A stretch of 64,000 nucleotides of DNA from Pseudobutyrivibrio ruminis (GCA_015057315.1 SVER01000007.1:47896-111895), one strand, 5' to 3'. Counted from the stretch's first letter, positions 9,281-18,474 are shown. The notes: generated from the sequence alone by a model not told the origin. Numbers and translations: made by a program.

Positions 9281-12208
9281 ATGCCAAAAAAAAATATAGC
9301 AAAAGAAAAAAAGCCAGAAGTATTTAATGACCAGGAATTATTAGAAATACGAGCTGTAATAGAGCTAATCAAAAAGAGAGTGGGAAAAAACTATAAAGAA
9401 GTTGATTTAAAGAATCTACAGGTTTATATTAATCAGCTAAATAAATATATGGAAGGCGATAACTATGGAAAATGGATGGGTAGCCGACAAAGTGAAGAAG
9501 ATAAATTTACCATTTTGAATGCTATGACTGGGATAAAAGTCCAATTGATGAAGGAATTACAGGCAAGAAGCTCAGTGTCACTGGATAATTTTAAAAATAA
9601 AGGTCAGTACAAGTCTACGATGCCATTAAACATAAAGGAACAGCCTTACTCTTCATTTGTTGATAGAGATTCTAAGATATATATATTAGAGGGGGAGTAT
9701 CATAATCTTGTAGATGAATTATGTGCTAAACACGAAAAAGAGCTGATTGATTATACAAACCTGCAAGCAAATTCAGATAACAAGGTAATAAATATATCTC
9801 AGGAGGATATAGAAAAGAAGGCTAAGGAAATTGCCAAAGAAAATAAACGATATAAAGATGCCTCAGGTAGGCTTGAAGAAATAAATGAATGGCAAAATAT
9901 GTATAAAGCCTATGAAGAAGATAAATTAAAAGAACAAGCATATAGGAAAAGTAAGTACTACAAAGAATTTGAAAAGTACTCTAAGAAGAATGCAACATTT
10001 TTATTTGGCAAATTTAATCAGCTTAATACCGAAAAAGAAAATTTAGAATTAGAAATAAATAACATATTAGCAAACACTAGAGCTGATGCTGAAAAACTGC
10101 TAACTAATTTGGCTGAGGGAAATGAGAATGCAAAAAAAGAAAATGCGTTGAAGGATAAGTTTGCCCAGGTAAATAATGCTGTTTTGCTTGAACTGGAGAC
10201 TCAAATTAAGGAGATTGTAAAACAAAAAAAGGAAGCGATAAAGGACATTTCTAAAAAGTTTGATGAAGATATAAAGATTCAAATGAAAATAATAAATGAA
10301 GATTTGTTTTCACAATCAGACTTAATTAAAATATCTGTTACCTTAAAACAGATTAAAGATGCTACTAGAGAGGCTGGGAATATTCATAAATTGCAAAATA
10401 AAACTTTTCTAAAGAAACTTTTCGAAAATTATCCAGTATACTATGTGCTTGGTAATAAATTCAAAAAAGAACATCCTGTTGAATGGAAAACAGCCGTAAA
10501 TTTGGCATTAGATGATAATGAAAGAGGTGAGATTTATAGGGATATATTGAATCTTGAAAATATGCTATCAGCTTTAGAGGCAGATCTTAATATTTATAAT
10601 AATGAAAGATGGGAACAGTATAATAGGAATTATCCTGAACGTACATCAAATAGACCATTTTATCCTTTTGCAATCAGTAAAAAAGCTTATGAAGATGTGG
10701 TGGGAAAGGATATACGACATATAGTTACAAAGGATTTTTTTCAGTATGCTGTAGATGAACACTGCGAGAAGTATTTTGACAAATACAAAAAACTGGTTGA
10801 ACAGGCTGCTAAAGAACGAGATGATGCAGTAAATAACATAAGGAGAAATATAGATAAAGCTGCTGCTAAAGCTATTTTTAACAACGAGGAATATAAAATA
10901 ATTACCGATAGAGAAAAAGAATTAGCTGAACAAAAGCTGGCAGTTCAAAAGAAATATAAGAATGATGAAGCTGCTAGAAATGAGGCTTTAGAAACAATCA
11001 ATAATCAGGAGGCAGAGCTTACACGTTCTAGGAATCAGCTGGTTGCAAGGGTGCTAAAACAGGTTGACGAGGAAGAGATAAAGGCAGTGGCGGCAGAGCT
11101 AAAAAGGATACAGGATAATTATGCTGCAAAAGTACAACCGGCATTATCTAAGATGGATGACGAAATAAATAATGCTGTTTTGCTGGATTTATCTAAGAGA
11201 CTTGAAGCCTGTAATAAAAAGCTTAACACTAGTGCTCAAAAATTTTATAAAGAAGAGATTGTTGGCGAGGTTTTAGCTCGTGAGGAAGAAGCAGAAATAG
11301 AGCATGATCAAAATGATATAGCCATAAATGAGGAGCCTTTTGTAGAACCTGTTGTGGAAGATAATATCTATGTAAGAGACATTAGAGAAAAGCCTAAAAC
11401 CGGTTTAGCTTTGCAGATAGCTTTGCGTCAGGAGGAAGTTGACTCTTATGAAAGCACTTTTTATCATGATAAATTGTATGATTGGAATGCTAAGAAGGAA
11501 CAGTTTGATGCAATAATGGGCATTTATAGTCTTTTAAAGAAAAATAAAAAGACTGGGTTAACAGGAAATAGCAAGGAGTATAATAATCTAATTAAGGAAT
11601 TAGATGAATTCAAAAAAGGATTAGTAGAGGGTGGCTGGTACGATGCAGTGAAGAACCTTTGGGAAGTTAGAGATGCACACCAATTAAACAATGATGATAA
11701 CATCAAATTAACAAAAGTTTGTACGAAACTGGACAGGGTTTATAAGGCAGCAGAAAAATATATGATTGCAAAGGGACCAGAGAATAAGCATTGGGGACAT
11801 GGAAAAACCAGATATGACCTTACATATTTACTATGTACTAATATTTATCGAAACGGTGGAAAAGTAGCCTTAGGCAAGTCAATCATAGGGCGAATGGAAA
11901 AGGAATTGGCTGCCGGGAAAACTGAAGAATCAATCTATAATCCTGAAATTGTAGATTTAGCGGATGTTGAGAGAAAATATGAAAAGGTAATTGAAGAAGA
12001 AGTGGGGTCTACCAGGCTAGGAACTGGTACACGTAGTAAAATTGCCTATGAAAGAAGTCAATATAAAAAAAGTGGTAAGCTTGACATTGATATAGAGGTC
12101 AGAAGTGATGATGCAAAAGATCTTTCACGTTTAGCTTCTAAGCCTAAAAAAGCCCAGGAAAATGTAGAGATAAAGGAAATGAAATTAGATGATTTCATGA
12201 AAATGTAA
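9281..12208 (+). CDS. Large coiled-coil protein, unknown function
   Basis: A 975-aa, Lys/Glu/Asn-rich protein without signal peptide or membrane segments. Long helical stretches with heptad-like spacing cover about residues 150-700. A more globular C-terminal part (about 710-900) contains aromatic-rich segments such as LYDWNAKKEQFDAIMGIY, WYDAVKNLWEVRDAHQL and GHGKTRYDLTYLLC. The final residues are Lys-rich. I recognise no named domain. The start has an AGAGGTG ribosome site. A strong hairpin follows the stop, so this may be a monocistronic unit. With the genes at 1 and 4180 it forms a set of large hydrophilic proteins of unknown role; a structural or secreted role is possible but not shown. 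Confidence 0.85.
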   Translation: MPKKNIAKEKKPEVFNDQELLEIRAVIELIKKRVGKNYKEVDLKNLQVYINQLNKYMEGDNYGKWMGSRQSEEDKFTILNAMTGIKVQLMKELQARSSVSLDNFKNKGQYKSTMPLNIKEQPYSSFVDRDSKIYILEGEYHNLVDELCAKHEKELIDYTNLQANSDNKVINISQEDIEKKAKEIAKENKRYKDASGRLEEINEWQNMYKAYEEDKLKEQAYRKSKYYKEFEKYSKKNATFLFGKFNQLNTEKENLELEINNILANTRADAEKLLTNLAEGNENAKKENALKDKFAQVNNAVLLELETQIKEIVKQKKEAIKDISKKFDEDIKIQMKIINEDLFSQSDLIKISVTLKQIKDATREAGNIHKLQNKTFLKKLFENYPVYYVLGNKFKKEHPVEWKTAVNLALDDNERGEIYRDILNLENMLSALEADLNIYNNERWEQYNRNYPERTSNRPFYPFAISKKAYEDVVGKDIRHIVTKDFFQYAVDEHCEKYFDKYKKLVEQAAKERDDAVNNIRRNIDKAAAKAIFNNEEYKIITDREKELAEQKLAVQKKYKNDEAARNEALETINNQEAELTRSRNQLVARVLKQVDEEEIKAVAAELKRIQDNYAAKVQPALSKMDDEINNAVLLDLSKRLEACNKKLNTSAQKFYKEEIVGEVLAREEEAEIEHDQNDIAINEEPFVEPVVEDNIYVRDIREKPKTGLALQIALRQEEVDSYESTFYHDKLYDWNAKKEQFDAIMGIYSLLKKNKKTGLTGNSKEYNNLIKELDEFKKGLVEGGWYDAVKNLWEVRDAHQLNNDDNIKLTKVCTKLDRVYKAAEKYMIAKGPENKHWGHGKTRYDLTYLLCTNIYRNGGKVALGKSIIGRMEKELAAGKTEESIYNPEIVDLADVERKYEKVIEEEVGSTRLGTGTRSKIAYERSQYKKSGKLDIDIEVRSDDAKDLSRLASKPKKAQENVEIKEMKLDDFMKM

Positions 12209-12234
12209 GGTGTAATATTGCAGGTAAATTAATA

Positions 12235-12274
12235 AAGAGAGTTAGTTGGTGGATGCCAGCTAACTCTCTTGTTT
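12235..12274 (+). terminator. Strong terminator hairpin after the coiled-coil gene
   Basis: A 15-bp stem (12235-12249 with 12256-12270) with one G-U pair is followed by TTGTTTGT. It overlaps an in-frame ATG at 12253 that would otherwise extend the next gene, which argues against that upstream start. Confidence 0.85.
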
Positions 12275-12294
12275 GTACTGCTTTATTTGGGGAC

Positions 12295-12345
12295 TTGAAA
12301 GCACTATCAAATGATAGTATAATACTATTACTATCAAATGATAGT
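12295..12345 (+). promoter_or_regulatory. Toxin-antitoxin promoter with two palindromic operators
   Basis: TTGAAA (12295-12300), a 17-bp spacer and TATAAT (12318-12323) form a near-consensus promoter. The palindrome ACTATCA-AA-TGATAGT occurs twice, at 12303-12318 inside the spacer and at 12330-12345 over the expected start of transcription, exactly 27 bp apart. This arrangement fits autorepression by the HTH antitoxin encoded downstream, as established for MqsA. Confidence 0.85.
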
Positions 12346-12360
12346 AAAGGAGACCCTGTT

Positions 12361-12759
12361 ATGATACCTAGAGTTACTAGGCGTGATGTAGAAAAATTTC
12401 TCACTACAGTACAGCGTTTGCTGTCTGATGAGAAGTTTGATATTGATAATGATTTTTTTCTAATTAAATCAAGAAAAAATGACACGGAGCATTCTACTCC
12501 CTATACACTGTTGTCTTTGGATTATGACGTATATGATGTCATTTCTGTTATTAAAGCATTAGATGTCGAAGATTTTTCAGAAATAAAAATCGATGAAGAT
12601 GACCCTAATCCACCATTATTATATGTTTTTGGTAAAATAATTGAAGACAAGGAAGTTTATATTAAAATCAAATGTAGAGAATTGGATGATGCGACGCAAG
12701 TTATATGTGTATCATTTCATTTTGCAGCCTGGAATATGAAGTATATGTTTAGAAAATGA
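12361..12759 (+). CDS. MqsR-like toxin (putative mRNA interferase)
   Basis: A 132-aa protein. The segment LDYDVYDVISVIKALDVEDF and the later GKIIEDKEVYIKIKCR and VICVSFHFA align by eye with the MqsR toxin pattern (helix with paired Asp/Leu, then a strand pair ending in vSFh). MqsR toxins are RelE-fold ribonucleases that cut mRNA, classically at GCU. ATG 12361 is chosen because AAAGGAG precedes it at 12346-12352; the longer frame from 12253 starts inside a terminator and runs through the promoter. The gene lies 24 bp upstream of an MqsA-like antitoxin gene, matching the toxin-first order of mqsRA. I see no frameshift, so it is probably intact. Confidence 0.75.
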   Translation: MIPRVTRRDVEKFLTTVQRLLSDEKFDIDNDFFLIKSRKNDTEHSTPYTLLSLDYDVYDVISVIKALDVEDFSEIKIDEDDPNPPLLYVFGKIIEDKEVYIKIKCRELDDATQVICVSFHFAAWNMKYMFRK

Positions 12760-12783
12760 TATAGAAGCTGGAAAGGGGATAAT

Positions 12784-13794
12784 ATGGGAAAGATATGTCC
12801 AATTTGTGGTAAAGAACATGAATTAAGTGTTTATACAAGGAAGGCCAAAACTATTATTAAGGGGATAGAAGTTGAGTATGATGAACAATATTATTTATGT
12901 TCTAACAAAAAGAATGATAATGAATTTGCAACTGCCAGCATGGAAAATGCTAATCTTCTAAATGCAAGAAATGCATATAGAATCCAAATGGGATTATTAA
13001 CTTCTGATGAAATAGTTGAAATTAGAGAAAAGTATGGATTGTCACAAGTTGATTTATCGCAAATACTCGGTTGGGGAGAAGCTACTATTTCAAGATATGA
13101 GAGCAAGGCTATTCAAGATTCAGCATACGATAATATTTTGAGGCTAATTAAAAATAATCCAGTAATGCTTTATTATTTTTATTTTAAAAATAATATGGCT
13201 ATTAATGAAAATAAAAAAGAAATCATAAAGCATAAGCTTGAAGAGGAATTAGAAAGCAAGGGAAGGGATTCATTAGTTAGAAGCAAACTGGAGAGTTATT
13301 ATTTGAACTATTCAACGCCATCTATAGAAAATGGATACAAAGAATTAGATATTGATAAGTTGGAGCAAGTGATTAACTATATTGCGATGAATGTTGATAA
13401 TCTGTACAAAGTTAAGTTGATGAAGTTTTTATGGTACATAGATGTTTATTGCTTTCAAGCTACTGGTAAGTCTATGACGGGACTTGTATATGCGCATGCG
13501 AAAATGGGGGCTTTACCATTAGGGCATGATGCAATCCTTACACTGGATGAAGTTATATGTGTAGAAGAGGAAACCGAAGATTACGATAATACACGTTTTC
13601 ACATTATTTTTAATGATAAATTAAGGCTTGATATGTTGACTAAAGCTGATAAAAAAATAATTGATAAGGTTGTTGATAAGTTCAAAGAGAAAAAGACAAA
13701 ATTTATTGTAGATTATATGCATAAGGAAGAAGCTTATATACATACGGAAGATGAAGAAATCATTAGTTTTGAGTGGGCAAAGTATGTAAAATAA
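12784..13794 (+). CDS. MqsA-like HTH antitoxin with C-terminal SocA/Panacea (DUF4065) domain
   Basis: A 336-aa protein with three parts. Residues 1-60 are an MqsA-type zinc ribbon: CPIC at 5-8 and a single later Cys in YYLCSN, so the second Cys pair is incomplete. Residues 75-125 form an XRE helix-turn-helix (SQVDLSQILGWGEATISRYE). Residues 200-320 match the SocA/DUF4065 pattern now called Panacea, with VKLMKFLWYIDVYCF and TGLVYAHAKMGALPLGHDA. Panacea domains are known antitoxin modules paired with many unrelated toxins. Joined to an MqsA-like N-terminus and placed after an MqsR-like toxin, it should neutralise the toxin and repress the shared promoter through the duplicated palindrome. The ribosome site is AAAGGGG. 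Confidence 0.85.
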   Translation: MGKICPICGKEHELSVYTRKAKTIIKGIEVEYDEQYYLCSNKKNDNEFATASMENANLLNARNAYRIQMGLLTSDEIVEIREKYGLSQVDLSQILGWGEATISRYESKAIQDSAYDNILRLIKNNPVMLYYFYFKNNMAINENKKEIIKHKLEEELESKGRDSLVRSKLESYYLNYSTPSIENGYKELDIDKLEQVINYIAMNVDNLYKVKLMKFLWYIDVYCFQATGKSMTGLVYAHAKMGALPLGHDAILTLDEVICVEEETEDYDNTRFHIIFNDKLRLDMLTKADKKIIDKVVDKFKEKKTKFIVDYMHKEEAYIHTEDEEIISFEWAKYVK

Positions 13795-13812
13795 TGAAAT
13801 GTAAGATAATTA

Positions 13813-13851
13813 AAAAATAAGGTTGTGGGCATCACCCACAACCTTATTTTT
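13813..13851. terminator. Bidirectional terminator between antitoxin gene and proC
   Basis: A 17-bp perfect stem (13813-13829 with 13835-13851) around a CATCA loop, with A-run and T-run flanks. It serves the rightward antitoxin gene and the leftward proC, whose stop codon overlaps its right end. Confidence 0.92.
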
Positions 13852-14644
13852 ACAATTCTCTAGATTTATCAATACATACTCTCTCAGCTTCAATAACCGC
13901 ATTTCTAAAGCCTAGGGCTTCAAGTGTAGCTACAGCCTCAATAGTGGTGCCTCCTGGGGAACAAACCTGGTCTTTAAGTACGCCAGGGTGTTCTCCTGTT
14001 TCAAGTACCATCTTTGCAGAGCCAAGCACAGCCTGTGCTGCAAATTTGTAGGCTTGCGCACGTGGCATGCCTTCTGCAACAGCCCCATCTGCAAGAGCTT
14101 CTATAAACATAAATACATAGGCTGGTGAAGAGCCACTGATTCCAACTACAGCATCCTGTAATTTCTCAGGAACAATCTCAGCCTTTCCGAATGATTCGAA
14201 TAGCTTAAGGACGTCCTTGGCTTCCTCATCAGAAACCAGCTTGTTAGGGCTAAGAGCACTCATGGCTTCACCAACAAGGGCAGGAGTGTTTGGCATAACT
14301 CTAATCAGCTTAAGCTCTTTGCCAAAAAGTTCTGAAAGCTTATCAAGTGACTGGCCGGCAGCAATGCTTACAACAAGCTTACCACTGTAATCCATATCCT
14401 TAATACCATCAATGGCATGAGGAAGATACTGTGGCTTAACGGCCAAAAAAACAATATCTGCAAATTCAACAACATCTCTGTTGTTAGTGCTAGTCTTTAC
14501 TCCAAATTCTTCGCTGACCTTATCAAGTGCAGCCTGGAAAATATCGCTAGCCATTACATCTGAAGCGTCCACCATGCCAGCGGAAATAATTCCACCCATC
14601 ATAGCAGATCCCATGTTACCTGTTCCAATAAAACCGATTTTCAA
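13850..14644 (-). CDS. proC: Pyrroline-5-carboxylate reductase
   Basis: A 264-aa cytoplasmic enzyme that reduces pyrroline-5-carboxylate to proline with NAD(P)H, the last step of proline synthesis. It shows the N-terminal Rossmann motif IGFIGTGNMGSAM, the AVKPQ segment, VRVMPNTPALVGEAM-type core (seen as RVMPNTPALVGEAMS), and the C-terminal CSPGGTTIEAV signature. Length is typical. The start codon is TTG (14642-14644 on the minus strand), supported by GGAGGTG five bases upstream. A strong hairpin lies just upstream, so it is probably transcribed from its own promoter or by readthrough. No proA or proB is in the window. Confidence 0.95.
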   Translation of the reverse strand: MKIGFIGTGNMGSAMMGGIISAGMVDASDVMASDIFQAALDKVSEEFGVKTSTNNRDVVEFADIVFLAVKPQYLPHAIDGIKDMDYSGKLVVSIAAGQSLDKLSELFGKELKLIRVMPNTPALVGEAMSALSPNKLVSDEEAKDVLKLFESFGKAEIVPEKLQDAVVGISGSSPAYVFMFIEALADGAVAEGMPRAQAYKFAAQAVLGSAKMVLETGEHPGVLKDQVCSPGGTTIEAVATLEALGFRNAVIEAERVCIDKSREL

Positions 14645-14662
14645 GGTATCACCTCCATCAAA

Positions 14663-14710
14663 AAAGAAGTTTTAAATGATACGCTTAGTGTACCATTTTA
14701 AAACTTCTTT
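14663..14710 (-). terminator. Long hairpin with T-run between the 94-aa gene and proC
   Basis: The arms pair almost throughout (14663-14682 with 14690-14710; one bulge and one mismatch). On the minus strand the hairpin is followed by TTTTTT. It looks like the rho-independent terminator of the minus-strand gene ending at 14728; it could also act as an attenuator for proC. Confidence 0.75.
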
Positions 14711-14727
14711 GTACATTATCTTTGATG

Positions 14728-15012
14728 TTATATAACATTTAACCACAGTCTACTTAAATCGCGCTCCTCCAGCAAAGTGAGAGCGTGTCTAGCCTTAGAA
14801 TATTGAATTCTGCTGATTGAAATAATATAAAACTGACGAGCACCATTGTATTTTCTGCGAAGGAAAAATGGAATGGGCTGGAAAGATTTAGAAAACGCTA
14901 CTGACTGCTCTAAAAGCAAATCAGATGTGCGATTAGATACCTGTTTGTTAGTTGTACGGCATAATACCACATCTTTACAAACGTTTTTAGATAGTTTTGG
15001 TTTCTTTCTCAT
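14728..15012 (-). CDS. Small basic hypothetical protein
   Basis: A 94-aa Lys/Arg-rich protein with no recognised domain. Three points favour it over the overlapping plus-strand frame (14846-15031): natural codon choice, a TAGGAT-type ribosome site before the ATG (though rather distant), and a strong T-tailed hairpin just after its stop on the same strand. It carries three Cys near the N-terminus and centre but no metal-binding motif. It is divergent from the 68-aa gene at 15195 and upstream of proC. Function is unknown; there is some risk that it is not a real gene. Confidence 0.5.
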   Translation of the reverse strand: MRKKPKLSKNVCKDVVLCRTTNKQVSNRTSDLLLEQSVAFSKSFQPIPFFLRRKYNGARQFYIISISRIQYSKARHALTLLEERDLSRLWLNVI

Positions 15013-15194
15013 AATACATTATCCTAACTAGCTTCTAAAAAGCTTGTTGATTCATCCCTACACTAATACGTTAGCAAATATAACTATTTATATCAATAGT
15101 ATTCACAATAAAATCATCTTTTTTAAAGCCATAGATTGTAGTAAAATATGTCCCATAGAGAATAATTAATTACAGATTAGAAAAGAGGTTTTAG

Positions 15195-15401
15195 ATGTAC
15201 GATTTAACAGGAAAAACAATATTAGAAATAAAAGAATATGTTAATTCTCTCAGCAACGAGGAATTAGATAAGTTTATCGACGAGGTGGATTTTGCAGATT
15301 ATGACTTCGATTTAGAGGCCATTGATTTGCTTACAAGCTCACGTCTTTACGACTACATTCAGTACTCACACAATGGAGAGGCTACTATATCATTTGACTA
15401 A
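15195..15401 (+). CDS. Small acidic hypothetical protein
   Basis: A 68-aa protein rich in Asp and Glu (clusters EVDFADYDFDLEAIDLL), with no signal peptide, membrane segment or Cys. An AGAGG-like ribosome site precedes the ATG. It lies 14 bp upstream of the GH5 cellulase gene and is probably co-transcribed with it. I do not recognise the family. Composition and length would fit a small regulatory or protein-binding role, but nothing in the sequence shows this. Confidence 0.65.
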   Translation: MYDLTGKTILEIKEYVNSLSNEELDKFIDEVDFADYDFDLEAIDLLTSSRLYDYIQYSHNGEATISFD

Positions 15402-15415
15402 TTGGGAGGATTATA

Positions 15416-16678
15416 ATGGTTAGTAAGAAGCAGAAGTTTTTAACAGTTATACTTGTAATTGTTCTTGCTATAGTTATTGTTGGTGGTGTTTTTGGTATTA
15501 GCTATATGAAGGGTGATGTTACCTTCCCTTGGCAGTTAGTTGAGACTGAAGCTAAGAGGGAAGAGGTAAAGGAGCCTGCCAAGGAGCAAAAGGAGCTTAA
15601 GGTTACAGTTAAGGAGCCTAAGAGCACTGAGCAGGATAAGGAAGTAGCAAAGGAAGAGCCAAAGGAAGAAAAGGAACAGGAGCCAGTAAAGGAGCCTGCT
15701 GCTTTAACAGATGGTGATTCTACAGGTATTACCTTAGATTACTATGGTGCGCTTCACGTGGAAGATGGCGCTCTTGTTGATAACACTGGTAAAGCAGTTC
15801 AGCTTACAGGTGTCAGCTCCCATGGCCTTAGCTGGTTCCCTGAATATGTCACAGCAGATTCTATCAAATCCCTTCGTGATAACTGGGGAATCAATGTAAT
15901 CCGTCTTGCCATGTACACCAGTGATTACAATGGCTATTGTGTGGGCGGTCAGGATATTAAGGATACCCTTAAGGAAAACATTGATGAGGCTGTGAAGGCT
16001 GCCACTGATAACGATATGTACGTCATTATAGACTGGCACATACTTAACGACAGCAACCCTAATGAGTACAAGTCAGATGCTATCCAGTTCTTTGGAGAAA
16101 TGGTTCGTAAATACGAAGATAACGAAAATGTTATCTATGAGATTTGCAACGAGCCAAACGGTGACACTACCTGGGAAGATATCAAGGCATACGCTAATGA
16201 GGTGATTCCTGTAATTAGAAATGTCAATAAAGATGCACTTATCCTTGTTGGTACACCTAAGTGGTCTAGTGACCTTGATTCAGTTTTAGATGACCCACTT
16301 GAGTTTGACAACATCATGTACACATATCATTTCTATGCTGGCTCACACAAGTCTAGCGCTAGAAATGCACTTACTAATGCTTTGGAAGAAGGCTTACCAG
16401 TATTTATTTCTGAATACGGATTTGTATCAGCCGATGGAGATGGAGCAGTAGATTCTAAGGAAGCCGCTAAGTGGCAGGAAGTAATTGATGAATACCAGCT
16501 TTCTAGCTGCATCTGGAATCTTTCAAACAAGGCAGAAGGCTCTGCTCTTATAGCTTCAGATTGCGATAAGACAGCTGATTTACAGTATGATGATTTGTCT
16601 GAGCAGGGACAATATTTCTTTGATATGCTCAAAGATAATACAAAACAAACTAAAAGTAATACGGAGAAAAGAAGATAA
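15416..16678 (+). CDS. Membrane-anchored GH5 endoglucanase (cellulase)
   Basis: A 420-aa extracellular enzyme predicted to cut beta-1,4-glucan chains. Residues 1-30 form an uncleaved N-terminal membrane anchor with a Lys-rich cytoplasmic start. Residues 40-95 are a Lys/Glu/Pro-rich linker that would span the cell wall. The GH5 barrel (about 105-400) shows VIIDWHI, the acid/base Glu246 in EICNEPNG and the nucleophile Glu333 in ISEYGF; it resembles subfamily 2 cellulases. There is no carbohydrate-binding module or dockerin. The ribosome site is GGGAGG. The gene overlaps the start of the aminopeptidase gene by one base (TAATG), suggesting coupled translation. Confidence 0.92.
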   Translation: MVSKKQKFLTVILVIVLAIVIVGGVFGISYMKGDVTFPWQLVETEAKREEVKEPAKEQKELKVTVKEPKSTEQDKEVAKEEPKEEKEQEPVKEPAALTDGDSTGITLDYYGALHVEDGALVDNTGKAVQLTGVSSHGLSWFPEYVTADSIKSLRDNWGINVIRLAMYTSDYNGYCVGGQDIKDTLKENIDEAVKAATDNDMYVIIDWHILNDSNPNEYKSDAIQFFGEMVRKYEDNENVIYEICNEPNGDTTWEDIKAYANEVIPVIRNVNKDALILVGTPKWSSDLDSVLDDPLEFDNIMYTYHFYAGSHKSSARNALTNALEEGLPVFISEYGFVSADGDGAVDSKEAAKWQEVIDEYQLSSCIWNLSNKAEGSALIASDCDKTADLQYDDLSEQGQYFFDMLKDNTKQTKSNTEKRR

Positions 16679-18471
16679 TGACAACAAATGAGAAAATTGC
16701 AAAATTAAGAGACTTAATGAAGGAAAGAGGAATTGATCTTTACCTTATTCCAACAGATGATTTTCATTCATCAGAATATGTAGGAGAGCATTTTAAAGCA
16801 CGTAGCTTTATTACAGGATTTACAGGTTCAGCTGGTACAGCTGTTATCACACTTACAGAGGCACATCTTTGGGCAGATGGCAGATATTTCGTTCAGGCTG
16901 CAAAGCAGATTGCTGGTTCAGAAGTAATCTTAGAGCGCATGGGCGAGCCAAACGTTCCAGAGGTTAACGAATTTATCGAAAACAACTTCCCATCAGGTGG
17001 ATGTCTTGGCTTTGACGGAAGATGCGTTTCAGCTAAGAATGCTGCAAGATATTTTGACATCGCTCAGGAAAAGGGCGGCGAGCTTGCTACCACAGAAGAT
17101 TTAGTAGATATGATTTGGGAGGACAGACCTGCACTTCCAAAGGCTACTACATGGGTACTTGCAGATGAATTCTCTGGCGAGACTATGCAGTCAAAGGTTA
17201 GCCGCATCAGAGAAGAAATGAAAAAGAAGAAGGCAGATGCACATCTTATTACATGCCTTTACGATATTGCTTACATCATGAACCTTAGAGGAAATGACAT
17301 CGACAACGTACCAGTTTTCCTTTCATTCCTTCTTATTACAGATGACAGCATCATCTTATTTACAGATACAACAAACTGGCCAGAGGAAGCTATGAGCTAC
17401 CTCAACGAAAACGGCGTTAAGCTTTATCCATACGATATGGTATATCACTACATGCAGAGCGCTGATATGGCAGACAGAAGAGTACTTCTTGATGAGAGCA
17501 TTGTTAACTACAACCTTGTTAAGGCTCTTAAGGGCTCAGCTAAGATTATCGATGGAAAGAACCCATCAGAGCTTATGCGTGCTATCAAGAACGAAACAGA
17601 AATCAAGAACACACGCATTGCCCACATTAAGGATGGCGTAGCTTGTACAAAGGCTATCAAATACATCAAGGAAAACGTTGGCAAGATTCCAATGACAGAA
17701 ATCACAGCTTCTGACTACTACGAGGCTAGACGTAAGGAGCAGGAAAACTATGTGGACCTTTCATTTGGCACTATTTCTGCTTACGGACCAAACGCTGCAA
17801 TGATGCATTACAGTGCGAAGGCTGGTTCTGAAGCAACCCTTAAGCCAGAGGGATTCTTGCTTGTTGATTCAGGAGCCCACTACCTTGAGGGTACTACAGA
17901 TATCACTAGAACTATCGCACTTGGTGAGCTTACACAGCAGATGAAGGAATACTATACAGTAGTTCTTCGTTGCCACTTAAGACTTATGGCAGCAAACTTC
18001 CCTAAGGGAGCTACAGGTGCAAACCTTGACATCCTTTCACGTGGACCAGTTTGGGATATGGGACTTGATTACAGATGTGGTACAGGACACGGTGTAGGTC
18101 ACATCCTTAACGTACACGAAGGACCTAACAACTTCCGTTGGAGAACTGTTAATGGTGGACCATCAGCAGAAATCCAGCCAGGCATGATTACAACAGACGA
18201 GCCAGGTCTTTACATTGAAGACGGCTTCGGTATCCGTATCGAAAACGAACTTCTTTGCGTACTAGGCGAGACTACAGAATACGGTGAGTTCCGTCACTTC
18301 GAGGCAATCACATACTGCCCATACGAATTGGATGCAGTTATTCCAGAGATGCTTACAGAATACGAAAAGAAGACTCTTAACGACTACCACGCAATGGTTC
18401 GCGAAACACTCAAGCCATACCTCACCGACGAGGAAAACGCATGGCTCGCTAAGGAAACAAGAAATATCTAA
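16678..18471 (+). CDS. Xaa-Pro aminopeptidase (M24B family)
   Basis: A 597-aa cytoplasmic metallopeptidase that removes N-terminal residues preceding proline. It has the long three-domain form: two creatinase-type N-terminal domains (about 1-310) and a C-terminal pita-bread catalytic domain. Likely metal ligands are the Asp pair in DSGAHYLEGTTDITRT (near 399 and 410), His471 in GTGHGVGHIL, Glu508 in TTDEPGLYI and Glu522 in GIRIENE. Codon use shifts toward C-ending codons (AAC, TAC, ATC), as expected for a highly expressed gene. It starts at the TAATG junction with the cellulase gene and is followed by a double hairpin before polA. Confidence 0.93.
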   Translation: MTTNEKIAKLRDLMKERGIDLYLIPTDDFHSSEYVGEHFKARSFITGFTGSAGTAVITLTEAHLWADGRYFVQAAKQIAGSEVILERMGEPNVPEVNEFIENNFPSGGCLGFDGRCVSAKNAARYFDIAQEKGGELATTEDLVDMIWEDRPALPKATTWVLADEFSGETMQSKVSRIREEMKKKKADAHLITCLYDIAYIMNLRGNDIDNVPVFLSFLLITDDSIILFTDTTNWPEEAMSYLNENGVKLYPYDMVYHYMQSADMADRRVLLDESIVNYNLVKALKGSAKIIDGKNPSELMRAIKNETEIKNTRIAHIKDGVACTKAIKYIKENVGKIPMTEITASDYYEARRKEQENYVDLSFGTISAYGPNAAMMHYSAKAGSEATLKPEGFLLVDSGAHYLEGTTDITRTIALGELTQQMKEYYTVVLRCHLRLMAANFPKGATGANLDILSRGPVWDMGLDYRCGTGHGVGHILNVHEGPNNFRWRTVNGGPSAEIQPGMITTDEPGLYIEDGFGIRIENELLCVLGETTEYGEFRHFEAITYCPYELDAVIPEMLTEYEKKTLNDYHAMVRETLKPYLTDEENAWLAKETRNI

Positions 18472-18474
18472 AAG

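Noticed and set aside
1..12208. Prophage or phage-tail region
   Set aside because: No capsid, terminase, portal, integrase or tail gene is recognisable; the large proteins are not phage-like beyond being coiled-coil.
12253..12360. N-terminal extension of the MqsR-like toxin frame
   Set aside because: The extension starts inside the upstream terminator and runs through the -35, -10 and both operators, while ATG 12361 has a good ribosome site.
14645..14727. Possible T-box leader upstream of proC
   Set aside because: The region is too short and lacks a specifier stem and the GGTGG-type antiterminator motif; the hairpin is better explained as a terminator of the upstream gene.
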